Origin: an uncultured Porphyromonadaceae bacterium
Lineage (GTDB): Bacteria; Bacteroidota; Bacteroidia; Bacteroidales; Muribaculaceae
Direction: 5' to 3'
Assembly: GCA_947175645.1 (NCBI GenBank)
Contig: CAMWNP010000009.1
Coordinates: 36,120-100,119 of the forward strand
Length of the DNA: 64,000 nt
The notes beneath the pieces were generated by a model that saw nothing but the letters and a program-made list of their open reading frames with translations, had not been told where the DNA came from and did not search any database. Numbering within the stretch: the stretch's first letter is position 1; each line of letters opens with the position of its first letter. Shown here in pieces: positions 11,001 through 18,246 of the stretch. The position numbers were made by a program, and so were the translations under genes.

Positions 11001-12310
11001 CTCTGAGGACCGGAAACTGGCAACCATATTTTCCCGGGACGTCCCATTTGATCGTATTCCGTGTAATAACTAATAAATTTACCATCGGGTTGTTCTAATT
11101 GAGTCAGATAATTCTCTCCTCGTCCGTCATAGTAAGCGTAATTTCTGCTGAACGAATTCCCATTATAGTATCTTTTAGTCAATATGAAATTCCCAGTGTC
11201 TCCCATAGCATATTCATACTGCTCCATAAGTTTTCCGTTGAGAGAAAATGAAGAAAGACGGCTCTTGCTATCGTAGGTAAAACTTTTCTTTGTAAAATTG
11301 GGAGTTGTAACAGATGTCATACCAACTAACGGTTTCCAAGTGACAGTGGAAACGAGAGCATTATCTCCTAAGCATTCACTTACTGGATTACCTACCTCAT
11401 CCCGTTCCCATATTATCTTCAGCCCTGATGGATCTGTCATCTGAGTTATAAAACCCTTATTGTCATATTTGAATTCGCCCTTGTTCCATCTATATCCGTC
11501 ACGTTGTAACCAAACCCTACACGGTCGCACTGATGTGCCATTCCGACTCATCTCCTGAATGTATGACCTTGTTTTGTTTTTATATGTTTCGCTTGCAGAG
11601 ATTACCACACCGGTAATATTGCATCCTTTCATAAATTGTCGTATTGCCTCCGACGATGAGTCTACATAACAATAATCAGTTCGGATGGAATCAATTCCGT
11701 CTGTGAGAATAGCGTACTGTATCAATGATGTTCCGGGAACATACCTACGTCGTTCAGTTATGGTTTTTACACCATCCTTATAATATTGAATTTTGGTAAC
11801 GGATTGCAATTGCTCGGTTTTGAGATGGAGCAAATAATCCTGAGGGTCATAACGGAGTGCGGATTCATATTCATCGCTTGACTTATATGAGCCGGATGAT
11901 TGTACTATGAAGTTTCGGTAAACTTTAAAATATGGTACAACGCTATCGGTTGCAGACTGAATATTCTTGTATTCGTAATTCTCTTCTTCCACTTTTTCAT
12001 AAGTACCCAATTCAGTTGATTTGTAGACAGTTTTAGATGTTAACTGTGGTCCTTTTGAGAATGGAGTATTGAGATGGTAGAGGTTATCAAAAGTGCGTTT
12101 TCCATACTGTTCATATATGATATTGTCCTGAAAATATTTTTTAAATGTATATTCTGTTTTACCTTCATCACATACTTCCTCAACTTTATCATACCATATA
12201 GGCAATAACCCGGGATTTTCATCAAGATTTTTGGAGTGATGATTGACAATCAAATGCTTTGAATATGAAAAATCATATGTTTTATTATTAGAATTCTCAG
12301 AGTTTTTATC
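8021..12310 (-). pseudogene. C-terminal fragment of RHS/YD-repeat protein split by the prophage
   Basis: 1429 codons without an intact start: reading enters in frame from the prophage junction (codons GTT GAT AAA at 12313-12305) and the phage supplies a TAA directly upstream. The earliest usable internal start is a TTG at 12253. The fragment holds many YD-type repeats (short Y-D-x-x-G-R-x-x units at ~370-1200) and the RHS core end FCFGNPIRYTDHFGL near residue 1230. A unique ~180-residue C-terminal region of unknown fold follows. Such proteins form a large secreted shell with a variable C-terminal part, sometimes a toxin. The missing N-terminal part is at 48148-49650. Excision of the prophage would restore a 1930-codon gene. 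Confidence 0.9.
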
Positions 12311-12314
12311 AACT
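12311..12314. repeat. Left copy of the 4-bp target duplication (AACT)
   Basis: AACT directly precedes the left prophage end (TATGGGGCAC) and recurs at 48148-48151 directly after the right end. A 5-bp duplication, as in phage Mu, would need one mismatch (CAACT against AAACT). Keeping one copy joins the RHS halves in frame. Confidence 0.75.
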
Positions 12315-12324
12315 TATGGGGCAC

Positions 12325-12428
12325 AAAACGAAGCGTTCAATGTTGAGGTCGGCGGTTTTTGATGAAAGGCTTTGAAAATGCGCGAGTTAGAGAGTGCTGG
12401 TCAAATTGGGCGAAAAAAACGAAGCGTT
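12325..12428. promoter_or_regulatory. Left-end transposase binding sites (L1, L2)
   Basis: Two identical 13-bp sequences AAAACGAAGCGTT at 12325-12337 and 12416-12428, 91 bp apart in the same orientation. The same motif (AAAACGAARYGTT) occurs inverted at the right end. L1 starts 10 bp inside the phage end. The wide L1-L2 gap is like that of Mu. The stretch 12429-12606 shows no gene; a weak inverted match near 12493 (ACGTTTGG) could be a third site. Confidence 0.75.
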
Positions 12429-12606
12429 TACATTGGTTGAATTTTGGTTTACATTTCCGGGGTCGTAGGTTGACATGAGGTTGACATTGGCCTTACGTTT
12501 GGAGACACCGGCTTTACATCACCGGTTCCAGAGGTGGATTGGTAGATTTCATCGGCTTCACGCCGATTTCTTAATGCCTTCAATCAAAAATATTTTATTC
12601 AAAAGG

Positions 12607-12636
12607 TTGCAAATAGCGGTTATATGTGTATATTTG
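12607..12636 (+). promoter_or_regulatory. Promoter of the left-end gene
   Basis: TTG (12607-12609), 19 bp, then TATATTTG (12629-12636), a full Bacteroidetes-type promoter. The expected transcript begins near 12643, which excludes start codons before 12653. Confidence 0.75.
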
Positions 12637-12652
12637 CGGAAAATTTGAGAAT

Positions 12653-12898
12653 ATGAGGAAGACCAAATGCATTATCGTTCATCTGACCGGGAAGCGTAAA
12701 ACGCTTGCTTTCGGCTCGATTGCGGCCATATTTCATCACCTTACCCCGGAAGATGTGGGTTGTGGGTATGATTATCTACGTCGAGCCGGACTCAGCGGCG
12801 GTGGCACTGTGGTCACTAAACGTGCAATAATACAGCAAACTACGCTACTTACAGCCCCACGTGGCGAAACTGATAAAGAAGATGGTATAATGAGCTAA
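12653..12898 (+). CDS. Small basic protein at the prophage left end, unknown function
   Basis: An 81-residue protein, unrecognised. The N-terminal half is basic and beta-strand-like (MRKTKCIIVHLTGKRKTLAF), followed by a helical stretch with LTPEDVGCGYDYLRRAGL and a polar tail. The ATG at 12653 was chosen because it is the first one after the promoter at 12607-12636, giving a leader of only ~10 nt. It stands alone between its own promoter and its own terminator, outside the early operon and to the left of the repressor. Genes in this position are often expressed in the lysogen, for example for superinfection control or host benefit; that is inference. Confidence 0.6.
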   Translation: MRKTKCIIVHLTGKRKTLAFGSIAAIFHHLTPEDVGCGYDYLRRAGLSGGGTVVTKRAIIQQTTLLTAPRGETDKEDGIMS

Positions 12899-12943
12899 AA
12901 TGGTATTAGAACGGCCACCGAACGGCTTTATAACGATCTGCAT

Positions 12944-12973
12944 AATGGAGAGTCTCACGGCTCTCCATTTTTT
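12944..12973 (+). terminator. Rho-independent terminator after the left-end gene
   Basis: A perfect 9-bp stem AATGGAGAG / CTCTCCATT with an 8-nt loop, ending in a run of six T (12968-12973). Confidence 0.88.
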
Positions 12974-13000
12974 GTGCTCAAATGATACATTTTTGGAAGT

Positions 13001-13080
13001 GGGGTTACACGAGGGGTTACAGTTAGGGGTTACACTTTGCCGGATTAGGGGTTACACATTTAGGGTATTCAAGGGGTACA
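13001..13080. repeat. Direct repeats of GGGGTTACA
   Basis: Copies begin at 13001, 13013, 13026 and 13048 (GGGGTTACA, three followed by C), with shortened copies GGGGTACA at 13073 and near 13254. Spacings of 12, 13 and 22 bp put most copies on one face of the helix. They lie between the left-end gene terminator and the 3' end of the repressor gene. They may bind the transposase (internal enhancer, as in Mu), the repressor or another regulator. Confidence 0.65.
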
Positions 13081-13336
13081 ATAGAGGGGGGCAAAATACC
13101 GATTTTTTGAGATAGACCCCTTATTTTCGCATTTCACTATGAAGCAAAAACCACTACTTTGCAAATTCGCACCTTAATAAATAAGGAAAAATCAGTGGTT
13201 TACCTTATCGTTTATCCTGCTTTGAGGGGGTAACACCCCGAAAAGGGGCGATTCAGGGGTACATTGGGGTATCGGTTCGTGTGCTCTTGATTTCAGTTGG
13301 GACAATAACCGAGAGCCATCCACATTTCCAATAACT
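13081..13336. other. Gene-free stretch downstream of the repressor
   Basis: No credible gene. It contains AACCACT (13149-13155) and AGTGGTT (13194-13200), an inverted pair enclosing the small hairpin CCTTAATAAATAAGG, and G-rich patches that include another GGGGTACA. The inverted pair could end repressor transcription, but no T run supports this strongly. Confidence 0.4.
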
Positions 13337-13741
13337 TTAAAGGGATCCTACTGTCTCTTTCCGGGATACGGACTGATAGGAGCTTCCGGATTCGTTTTTT
13401 TCTCGCTCAAGCTGCGCGATGCGCTCTTTGAGCCTCCCGATTTCCTCAGCTTGTGCCACCATTCGATCTATATAAGGATTCTCTTCATTGACTTCCCTTT
13501 CCTTCGATGAACCAACCAATGGAGTTATTAGACTTGGATTTCCCCTGCCCGTAATCAACCAATCAATATTGACATGTTCACAAAACGAAAACACAAGAGG
13601 AAAGTCAACGGAATTCCGATTTCGCCAATTAGACAACGTGGCCTTCTTTATTCCGAGAAGGTCTGCTAACTCTTTATCAGTCCCTACCGACAAGGCTTCC
13701 TTGAGCCTATTCAGGACCTCACCTGAAGAAAAAGTTTTCAT
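13337..13741 (-). CDS. CI-type phage repressor (helix-turn-helix)
   Basis: A 134-residue DNA-binding protein that probably maintains lysogeny. Residues ~7-70 match the bacteriophage CI repressor N-terminal fold: LKEALSVGTDKELADLLGIKKATLSNWRNRNSV is the helix-turn-helix, followed by FSFCEHVNIDWLITGRGNP, the typical end of this domain. Residues ~90-120 form a coiled coil (EEIGRLKERIAQLEREK) for oligomerisation. There is no S24 peptidase part, so SOS cleavage of this protein is not expected. It is divergent from the early operon, and a palindrome lies over the early promoter between them. Confidence 0.88.
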   Translation of the reverse strand: MKTFSSGEVLNRLKEALSVGTDKELADLLGIKKATLSNWRNRNSVDFPLVFSFCEHVNIDWLITGRGNPSLITPLVGSSKEREVNEENPYIDRMVAQAEEIGRLKERIAQLEREKNESGSSYQSVSRKETVGSL

Positions 13742-13764
13742 TTTGTGAATTATTTCATCGAATT

Positions 13765-13797
13765 ATTTTGTAGTTTACAAAATGTGTACTAAATTTG
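13765..13797 (+). promoter_or_regulatory. Early promoter with overlapping repressor operator
   Basis: TTTG (13767-13770), 19 bp, TAAATTTG (13790-13797): a perfect promoter for the early operon. A 19-bp palindrome with 8-bp arms, ATTTTGTA-gtt-TACAAAAT (13765-13783), covers the -33 box and spacer. A matching half-site ATTTTGTG lies at 13740-13747 over the repressor start codon. Repressor binding would block early transcription and may autoregulate. Confidence 0.75.
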
Positions 13798-13865
13798 CAG
13801 CGTGTTCCAAATGGAACGAGCGGCCAAAGATACGAAAAAGCTGCGATTTTAACAAATTTAAGATT

Positions 13866-14117
13866 ATGACAAATACCGAAAAGAAGGAACAGAAGAAGCG
13901 ACTGATGGCACGGGTCATCTCGATGGCGACAAGTTTACATTTCGCAATCGAGGAACTGATGAGCCTGATGATTGCAGAGGACGATGAGGAGGATTTCTCG
14001 CTGATCGATAAGAATGACGAAGACCTTTATCTCGCCCTTGGATTAAAAGCCGACGAAATAGATGACATGGCTAACATGATTTCATTACGGTATAAAGCAA
14101 TAAAGAACGAAAAATAA
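13866..14117 (+). CDS. Small acidic early protein
   Basis: An 83-residue protein, not recognised. It begins MTNTEKKEQKKRL, then a helix (MARVISMATSLHFAIEELMSLMI), an acidic patch (AEDDEEDFSLIDKNDED) and a second helix. The ATG at 13866 is the first one suited to a transcript starting near 13803. It is the first gene of the early operon, the place where Mu has ner; however, no helix-turn-helix is evident. Confidence 0.65.
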   Translation: MTNTEKKEQKKRLMARVISMATSLHFAIEELMSLMIAEDDEEDFSLIDKNDEDLYLALGLKADEIDDMANMISLRYKAIKNEK

Positions 14118-14124
14118 AGAGAGA

Positions 14125-14220
14125 ATGAGTGAGACAAAGAAAATGACTGAAGAGGAGATTCTTGAAATCTTCAAAGGTGAATACAAAAGCGTCCTCCGGC
14201 AGTATGAACGCAGGGTTTAA
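14125..14220 (+). CDS. Possible 31-residue leader-like small protein
   Basis: ATG at 14125 after a purine-rich AAAGAGAG, 7 bp after the previous stop. The product begins MSETKKMTEEEILEIF and is fully helical in character. It keeps the operon's tight spacing, ending 15 bp before the next gene. Too short to be certain. Confidence 0.4.
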   Translation: MSETKKMTEEEILEIFKGEYKSVLRQYERRV

Positions 14221-14235
14221 AGATATACCCTTAAG

Positions 14236-14535
14236 ATGAATGAAGACTTCGAGTACTTCTTCCGATGGTATGGCCAAGACATGTATATCGCCCAAGTAAA
14301 CCTCAATGCTGTCCGGGAACTTCGCCCCATGACATCTTGGGATGATCTTGAGAAGATTAAAACTTGGCTTGGTAACCATATCGAGAACATTGAGCGGACG
14401 CTTGTAGAAGGAAGTCAATATCCCACAAGTTCAAGCATAATGGCTAACGTAGCGGAGACTCTTAAAAGAGTAGCTCAACAGGAACTTAGGGGCGAATTGC
14501 AAAGGTTATTATGGTCTATAACATGTAATAAATAA
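14236..14535 (+). CDS. Early-region protein of unknown function
   Basis: A 99-residue protein, not recognised. It has an aromatic N-terminal part (MNEDFEYFFRWYGQDMYIAQ) and a long helical C-terminal half. No signal peptide, membrane helix or metal site. Codon use resembles its neighbours and it lies 4 bp before the next gene, supporting expression as part of the early operon. Confidence 0.65.
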   Translation: MNEDFEYFFRWYGQDMYIAQVNLNAVRELRPMTSWDDLEKIKTWLGNHIENIERTLVEGSQYPTSSSIMANVAETLKRVAQQELRGELQRLLWSITCNK

Positions 14536-14539
14536 GACA

Positions 14540-14869
14540 ATGAGAACAATATCAGAAATCGAGGAGGCTATAAGCGTAGCCAAGCGAAAAGTTGACAAGG
14601 CGCACACGTCATCAGAGCTTACAACAGCCATCAACGAACTCAGTCATCTGAATTTCGAGCTTAGTCAAGCCGAGAAGTTCAAGGCAAGCGGCAAGGAGAA
14701 TGCAGAACACTTGGCACTTGAGGAGATCCGCAAATGGGCAAATGGAAGCCACGCCCATCTTTCACAGTCATCCGGCTACGCACGAGGATATAAAGAAGGA
14801 ATCGGACAAGCCAAAGAGATAATTTGCTCCATACTCGCGAGGTATGTAGTAGAGAACGAACAGGGTTAG
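14540..14869 (+). CDS. Helical early-region protein of unknown function
   Basis: A 109-residue protein, mostly helical with a coiled-coil character at residues 3-55 (SEIEEAISVAKRKVDKAHTS, then LSHLNFELSQAEKF) and a C-terminal stretch GSHAHLSQSSGYARGYKEG. It is the last gene before the folded RNA region and tRNA-like element at 14888-15046. Function is unknown; a nucleic-acid-binding accessory role is possible. Confidence 0.65.
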   Translation: MRTISEIEEAISVAKRKVDKAHTSSELTTAINELSHLNFELSQAEKFKASGKENAEHLALEEIRKWANGSHAHLSQSSGYARGYKEGIGQAKEIICSILARYVVENEQG

Positions 14870-14887
14870 ACCCAAGAGAGGGCGATC

Positions 14888-14960
14888 CTCCGGCAAGAGA
14901 GCCGGTTAAAGCCGAAAGGCACAACATTTGAACCGTCGCCGGAATTGCAAGCCCGGCGAC
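14888..14960 (+). other. Cluster of RNA hairpins before the tRNA-like element
   Basis: In 73 nt there are three hairpins: CCGGC/GCCGG (14890-14905), GCC-GAAA-GGC (14911-14920) and an 8-bp GTCGCCGG/CCGGCGAC stem with a 10-nt loop (14935-14960). In addition CCTCC at 14888-14892 can pair with GGAGG at 14967-14971. That pairing would compete with the acceptor stem of the tRNA-like element, allowing two alternative folds. Confidence 0.5.
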
Positions 14961-14965
14961 ATTTC

Positions 14966-15046
14966 GGGAGGGTAGTTCAGTTGGCAGAACACCCGGTGGT
15001 ACCCAATCCCACTGGTTCGACCTCGGTTCGAGTCCGAGTCCTCTCA
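14966..15046 (+). tRNA. tRNA-like element with enlarged anticodon arm
   Basis: 81 nt with correct tRNA geometry at three arms: acceptor GGGAGGG/TCCTCTC (two G-U pairs), discriminator A, D arm GTTC-AGTTGGCA-GAAC, and T arm CTCGG-TTCGAGT-CCGAG. The anticodon arm is not normal: a bulged C, a 7-bp stem CCGGTGG/CCACTGG and a 9-nt loop TACCCAATC, in place of a 5-bp stem and 7-nt loop. The variable region is 6 nt. If decoded, the loop could present CCC, ACC or CCA. It may be a special phage tRNA (for example a frameshifting one), a tRNA mimic or a decayed tRNA. CCA is not encoded. Confidence 0.6.
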
Positions 15047-15061
15047 CTAAATATCAAACAG

Positions 15062-15283
15062 ATGAAGCAACATTCAGAGAAAAGAACGGAGATGGCGGTC
15101 GAGCTACTGCTAAAGAGTTTGACCAGAAATTTCGCAGATACCGGAAGTATCCTCGATGAGTTCGAGGCAACCCACACAGACTACGAGTGCGATCAATCAA
15201 AACAGTATGCCGCACTTGTTGCCGGGCACTTTGCTTTGGAGGAGGCTATCGAAAGAATTAATTATCAACTCAATAAAAAGTGA
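15062..15283 (+). CDS. Small early-region protein of unknown function
   Basis: A 73-residue protein starting at the ATG at 15062; a second ATG at 15092 with GGAG before it is also possible. The in-frame extension to 14945 is excluded because it would translate the tRNA-like element. The product is helical (VELLLKSLTRNFADTGSILDEF) with an acidic centre. Unrecognised; it lies 4 bp before the next gene. Confidence 0.6.
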   Translation: MKQHSEKRTEMAVELLLKSLTRNFADTGSILDEFEATHTDYECDQSKQYAALVAGHFALEEAIERINYQLNKK

Positions 15284-15287
15284 GACT

Positions 15288-15623
15288 ATGGATCGCAGAA
15301 AAATATATGAGCTTCTTTGTGAAGTAATAAAAGAAGCCGAACTTGGAAAAAAAGAATGCCTTCGCGATGATTTCGAAGAGTGGCGTCTATGCAATCACGC
15401 TTGGGAAAATATTGAATCTTTAGTCGATAAAATCAGTGAAACGATCACGAGGGAGCACCGAACAATGGTTGAGCTCCGCAGAGTAAAGTCCCTGTCCAAA
15501 ATTATTAATTCGAAAGATAGTTCTGTCAAGAATCTCTCGGAAAGCAATAATATCGCTTGGATAAGCGGTGAAATTGATAGTGATGTATCTCTGGAGGACA
15601 GGCCCTTTCCTGGCATCCTTTGA
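15288..15623 (+). CDS. Early-region protein, 3' half doubtful
   Basis: A 111-residue frame beginning MDRRKIYELLCEVIKEAELG. The first ~55 residues look like a genuine helical protein (EEWRLCNHAWENIESLVDKI), but from about 15420 it overlaps, tail to tail, a well-supported minus-strand gene and its composition worsens. It may be a shortened remnant whose original end was replaced when the minus-strand gene was inserted. Function unknown. Confidence 0.5.
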   Translation: MDRRKIYELLCEVIKEAELGKKECLRDDFEEWRLCNHAWENIESLVDKISETITREHRTMVELRRVKSLSKIINSKDSSVKNLSESNNIAWISGEIDSDVSLEDRPFPGIL

Positions 15624-15773
15624 CTCTTGAATGTGAATGTCTCCCCAGTCAATCGCCTTAACAAGAAATTTGAAGCGATTATAGGTATTAATACAGGCAT
15701 CATGACTTACACCTGTAACGGATATTGAAAATGAGGCATCATATTCGCGAGCCGCTTTAATCTGCATATTCAT
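15420..15773 (-). CDS. Minus-strand gene embedded in the early operon
   Basis: A 117-residue soluble protein beginning MNMQIKAAREYDASF, with strands and helices alternating and no recognised family. It lies against the direction of all surrounding early genes. A promoter box TATCTTTG sits 17 bp upstream of its start, which fixes the start at 15773; the longer frame would begin upstream of that box. The 3' end overlaps the 15288-15623 frame. Such an opposed unit inside a lytic operon is typical of a moron or lysogeny-expressed accessory gene. Confidence 0.65.
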   Translation of the reverse strand: MNMQIKAAREYDASFSISVTGVSHDACINTYNRFKFLVKAIDWGDIHIQESKDARKGPVLQRYITINFTAYPSDIIAFREILDRTIFRINNFGQGLYSAELNHCSVLPRDRFTDFID

Positions 15774-15789
15774 AACATAAAAAATTTCA

Positions 15790-15797
15790 CAAAGATA
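15790..15797 (-). promoter_or_regulatory. -7 box for the embedded minus-strand gene (TATCTTTG)
   Basis: Exact TAnnTTTG match oriented to the left; the expected transcript start is about 10 nt before the ATG at 15773. A TTG is present further upstream, but its spacing is shorter than usual. Confidence 0.55.
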
Positions 15798-15824
15798 ACA
15801 AATAAACTTCAATAAGTGAGAACG

Positions 15825-16205
15825 ATGAACAAGTACATTTCAGTCAACAAAGAGGGCATCAAGGCTCTGCAGCGTACTTTCAGGGTGAACGGAAAGGCAA
15901 TCTGTGAGCGTTGCGTCAAGAATGCCCTTGCCTTCCGCACCGACAACGAGCTCGCCCGGAAGATACGCTTCGCAGCCATCAAACATCATGACGGGTGCAC
16001 CTATTACGTCTGCAAAGAGGGCGAATTCTTCTTTGACTCAGACAGCTGCTGGCATGGAATATATCCCAACCGGGCCGAAATCTATCTTGACAAGCAGACA
16101 GGTGAAGGCACAGTCTACGGGCCCAAGGGAAATGTGGTGGCAAAATACGCCAACGTCATGCTAAGCCAGATCAATGAAATAAAAAGTATGGCGGCAGCAC
16201 TGTAA
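15825..16205 (+). CDS. Early-region protein of unknown function, upstream of transposase
   Basis: A 126-residue soluble protein beginning MNKYISVNKEGIKALQRTF. It has a possible Cys pair (ICERCVKNALAF) near residue 27 and a beta-rich middle (GCTYYVCKEGEFFFDSDS, then AEIYLDKQTGEGTVYGPKG). It directly precedes transposase A (16-bp gap) and is probably co-transcribed. No family recognised. Confidence 0.65.
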   Translation: MNKYISVNKEGIKALQRTFRVNGKAICERCVKNALAFRTDNELARKIRFAAIKHHDGCTYYVCKEGEFFFDSDSCWHGIYPNRAEIYLDKQTGEGTVYGPKGNVVAKYANVMLSQINEIKSMAAAL

Positions 16206-16220
16206 GGGAAGGGCTAAGAT

Positions 16221-18221
16221 ATGGAATATTACGGTAACAGACTTTGCATCTCAATGCGCGACCTTGTAGATGGCGGGATTATGTCCGAGCCTAACTACAA
16301 GCAGCTTGCCTCACGTGGCCGCTTTGATGTGGTCCGGAAGGGGCGCGGTCAGGGGTGCTATGCCTTGGTTGCTGTTGACAGTCTCCCCGATCGCTACAAA
16401 GAGAAGGTTGAAGAGGTATATCCCGGAGGATCACAGGCACGTCTTGAGGGATGGATTATCAGCAACTACGAGGTTGATCAGAAAGCTACCGCCTTCTTCT
16501 TCTCAAAAGAACAATGTGGTGTTGCACTACCGGCAGATAAAGCCAAAGAGTACATCACAAACGCCTCGGTACTGAACACCTGTATCAAGCTACATGACAG
16601 AGCCGCCACAGCTCAGAAACTCTTCGGAGGTAAATATGACTGGACTATGATGGCCGCTACCATTGAGACGCTCCGCAAGCGGTTCGGCCACACTCTCCCG
16701 GCTTCAACCCTTCGCTTCCGGAAGAAGGTGAATGACTACAAGACCAACGGGTACGCATGTCTGATCAGCGGGAAGTACGGCAATCAGTCGGCACGGAAGG
16801 TGGACTACAAGACCGAGCGACTTATCCTTGGTATCGCAGTACAACCTAACAAGCCTTGGAACACCAACGTCCTCGAATTATATAACTCCTTCGTAACCGG
16901 AGAGTATGATGTATTTGATCCGGATACCGGCGAACTATTCAATCCGGATGACTTCACTGACAAAAACGGAGAACCTATGGTTCTGAGCGAAGCTACTATA
17001 TGCAACTACCTCAACAAGCCTAAAAACAGGGCACTCATTGACCATCGCCTAATGACTCCGACAACCTTTATACACGAGGTAATGCCACACATGCACCGGC
17101 ATCATGGAGAATTCTCCCTCTCGAAGGTGTCGTTTGATGACCGTGACCTTCCGCGCAAACTCAAGGACACAAGAATACGTCCGAAGGCATATTATGCTTA
17201 CGATGTGACGAGCGGATGCTGTATAGGAGCAGCCTACAACCGAGCAAAGAACATCGATCTTGTGGTGGATATGTTCCGGGATATGTTCCGGCTGCTTGAC
17301 AGAAACGGTTGGGGATGCCCTGCCGAGGTCGAGGTTGAAAACCACCTGATGAGTCAATGGAAAGACTCCTTCCTCCGAGCCGGAGTTATGTTCCCCTTCG
17401 TGCGGTTCTGCGCTCCTATGAATTCACAGGAGAAACATGCAGAGCAGTTCAACGGAGCCAAAAAGCGTAGCATCGAACACCGAAACCACGTCGGTATCGG
17501 CAGGTTCTACGCCAAAAGCAGACAATACCGGACGGAAAGCAACAAGGTATTCGATGAGTTCAACAATACCTATGAGGATAAGGAATATTACACATGGGAC
17601 GAACTGATCGCCGACGACCGCCGGGACATCTACGAATACAACCACGCATTGCATCCCAATCAGAAAAAGTATAAGGGTATGACCAGATGGGACGTGCTTG
17701 TAGCCAATATCAACCCGACCCTTCAGCCTCTTGATAAGGCTACCATCGCACGATATGTCGGTGAGAAGGTCAGCACAACCATCCGGCGCAATTCTTACTG
17801 CCGGGTCCTTCACAAGGATTGGTGGCTGAGCAAAACAGAGGTCATCGAGCTTCTCGCACCGAACGACTACAAGGTCGATGCCTACTATCTCACCGATGAA
17901 GAGGGTAACGTGACCGACATGTTCATCTACCAAGGAGATATGTATATCGACCGCCTTGAGGATATAGGAACCTACAACACGGCACGGGCCGAGCAGACAG
18001 AGGAAGATGAAAAGATCTTCGTGGAGCAGCAGAAAAAGATCAGTCATTTCAAAAAATATGTCGAAGACCGTGCAATCGGGCGCGTCGGTGTAATAGAACG
18101 CGACTCACGGCCTTCTGCAGTCGAGGTGGAAGAAGTGGCCGTCCCGGAGCCGGAAACGCGAGAAACGGAAGATTTCAGCTATGGAACCGACTATGCCGCA
18201 CAGGGTCTTGAGGCAGTTTAG
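16221..18221 (+). CDS. Mu-type DDE transposase (A protein)
   Basis: A 666-residue transposase that catalyses phage integration and replicative transposition. The N-terminal ~70 residues (ISMRDLVDGGIMSEPNYKQL) resemble the winged-helix end-binding domain of MuA-type proteins. Residues ~150-230 are a further helical DNA-binding part. The RNase H-like catalytic core spans ~320-430, followed by a beta-barrel-like domain (~510-600). Candidate catalytic acids are D328 (YAYDVTSG), E373 (VEVENHL) and E408 (QEKHAEQFN). The 35-residue step between the last two fits this family, but a Glu at the second position, where Asp is usual, is odd. The C-terminal acidic tail would contact protein B. Next gene: the B ATPase. 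Confidence 0.93.
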   Translation: MEYYGNRLCISMRDLVDGGIMSEPNYKQLASRGRFDVVRKGRGQGCYALVAVDSLPDRYKEKVEEVYPGGSQARLEGWIISNYEVDQKATAFFFSKEQCGVALPADKAKEYITNASVLNTCIKLHDRAATAQKLFGGKYDWTMMAATIETLRKRFGHTLPASTLRFRKKVNDYKTNGYACLISGKYGNQSARKVDYKTERLILGIAVQPNKPWNTNVLELYNSFVTGEYDVFDPDTGELFNPDDFTDKNGEPMVLSEATICNYLNKPKNRALIDHRLMTPTTFIHEVMPHMHRHHGEFSLSKVSFDDRDLPRKLKDTRIRPKAYYAYDVTSGCCIGAAYNRAKNIDLVVDMFRDMFRLLDRNGWGCPAEVEVENHLMSQWKDSFLRAGVMFPFVRFCAPMNSQEKHAEQFNGAKKRSIEHRNHVGIGRFYAKSRQYRTESNKVFDEFNNTYEDKEYYTWDELIADDRRDIYEYNHALHPNQKKYKGMTRWDVLVANINPTLQPLDKATIARYVGEKVSTTIRRNSYCRVLHKDWWLSKTEVIELLAPNDYKVDAYYLTDEEGNVTDMFIYQGDMYIDRLEDIGTYNTARAEQTEEDEKIFVEQQKKISHFKKYVEDRAIGRVGVIERDSRPSAVEVEEVAVPEPETRETEDFSYGTDYAAQGLEAV

Positions 18222-18246
18222 AACGAAATTAAAACACTGTTAGAAT

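Noticed and set aside
12310-12314. 5-bp target duplication as in Mu
   Set aside because: Left CAACT and right AAACT differ at one base, and a 5-bp choice would make the two phage ends unequal in register.
12626-12652. Earlier start for the left-end gene
   Set aside because: It would lie within or before the promoter's -7 box, so it cannot be on the transcript.
13001-13080. CRISPR array
   Set aside because: Repeats are only 9-10 bp, with irregular spacing and no spacers or cas genes.
13782-13865. Earlier start for the first early gene
   Set aside because: It begins before the predicted transcription start and overlaps the promoter box; the ATG at 13866 is better.
14945-15061. N-terminal extension of the 15062 gene
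   Set aside because: It would translate the tRNA-like element.
17424-18047. 207-residue minus-strand frame within the transposase
   Set aside because: Antisense shadow of a certain gene, without motifs.
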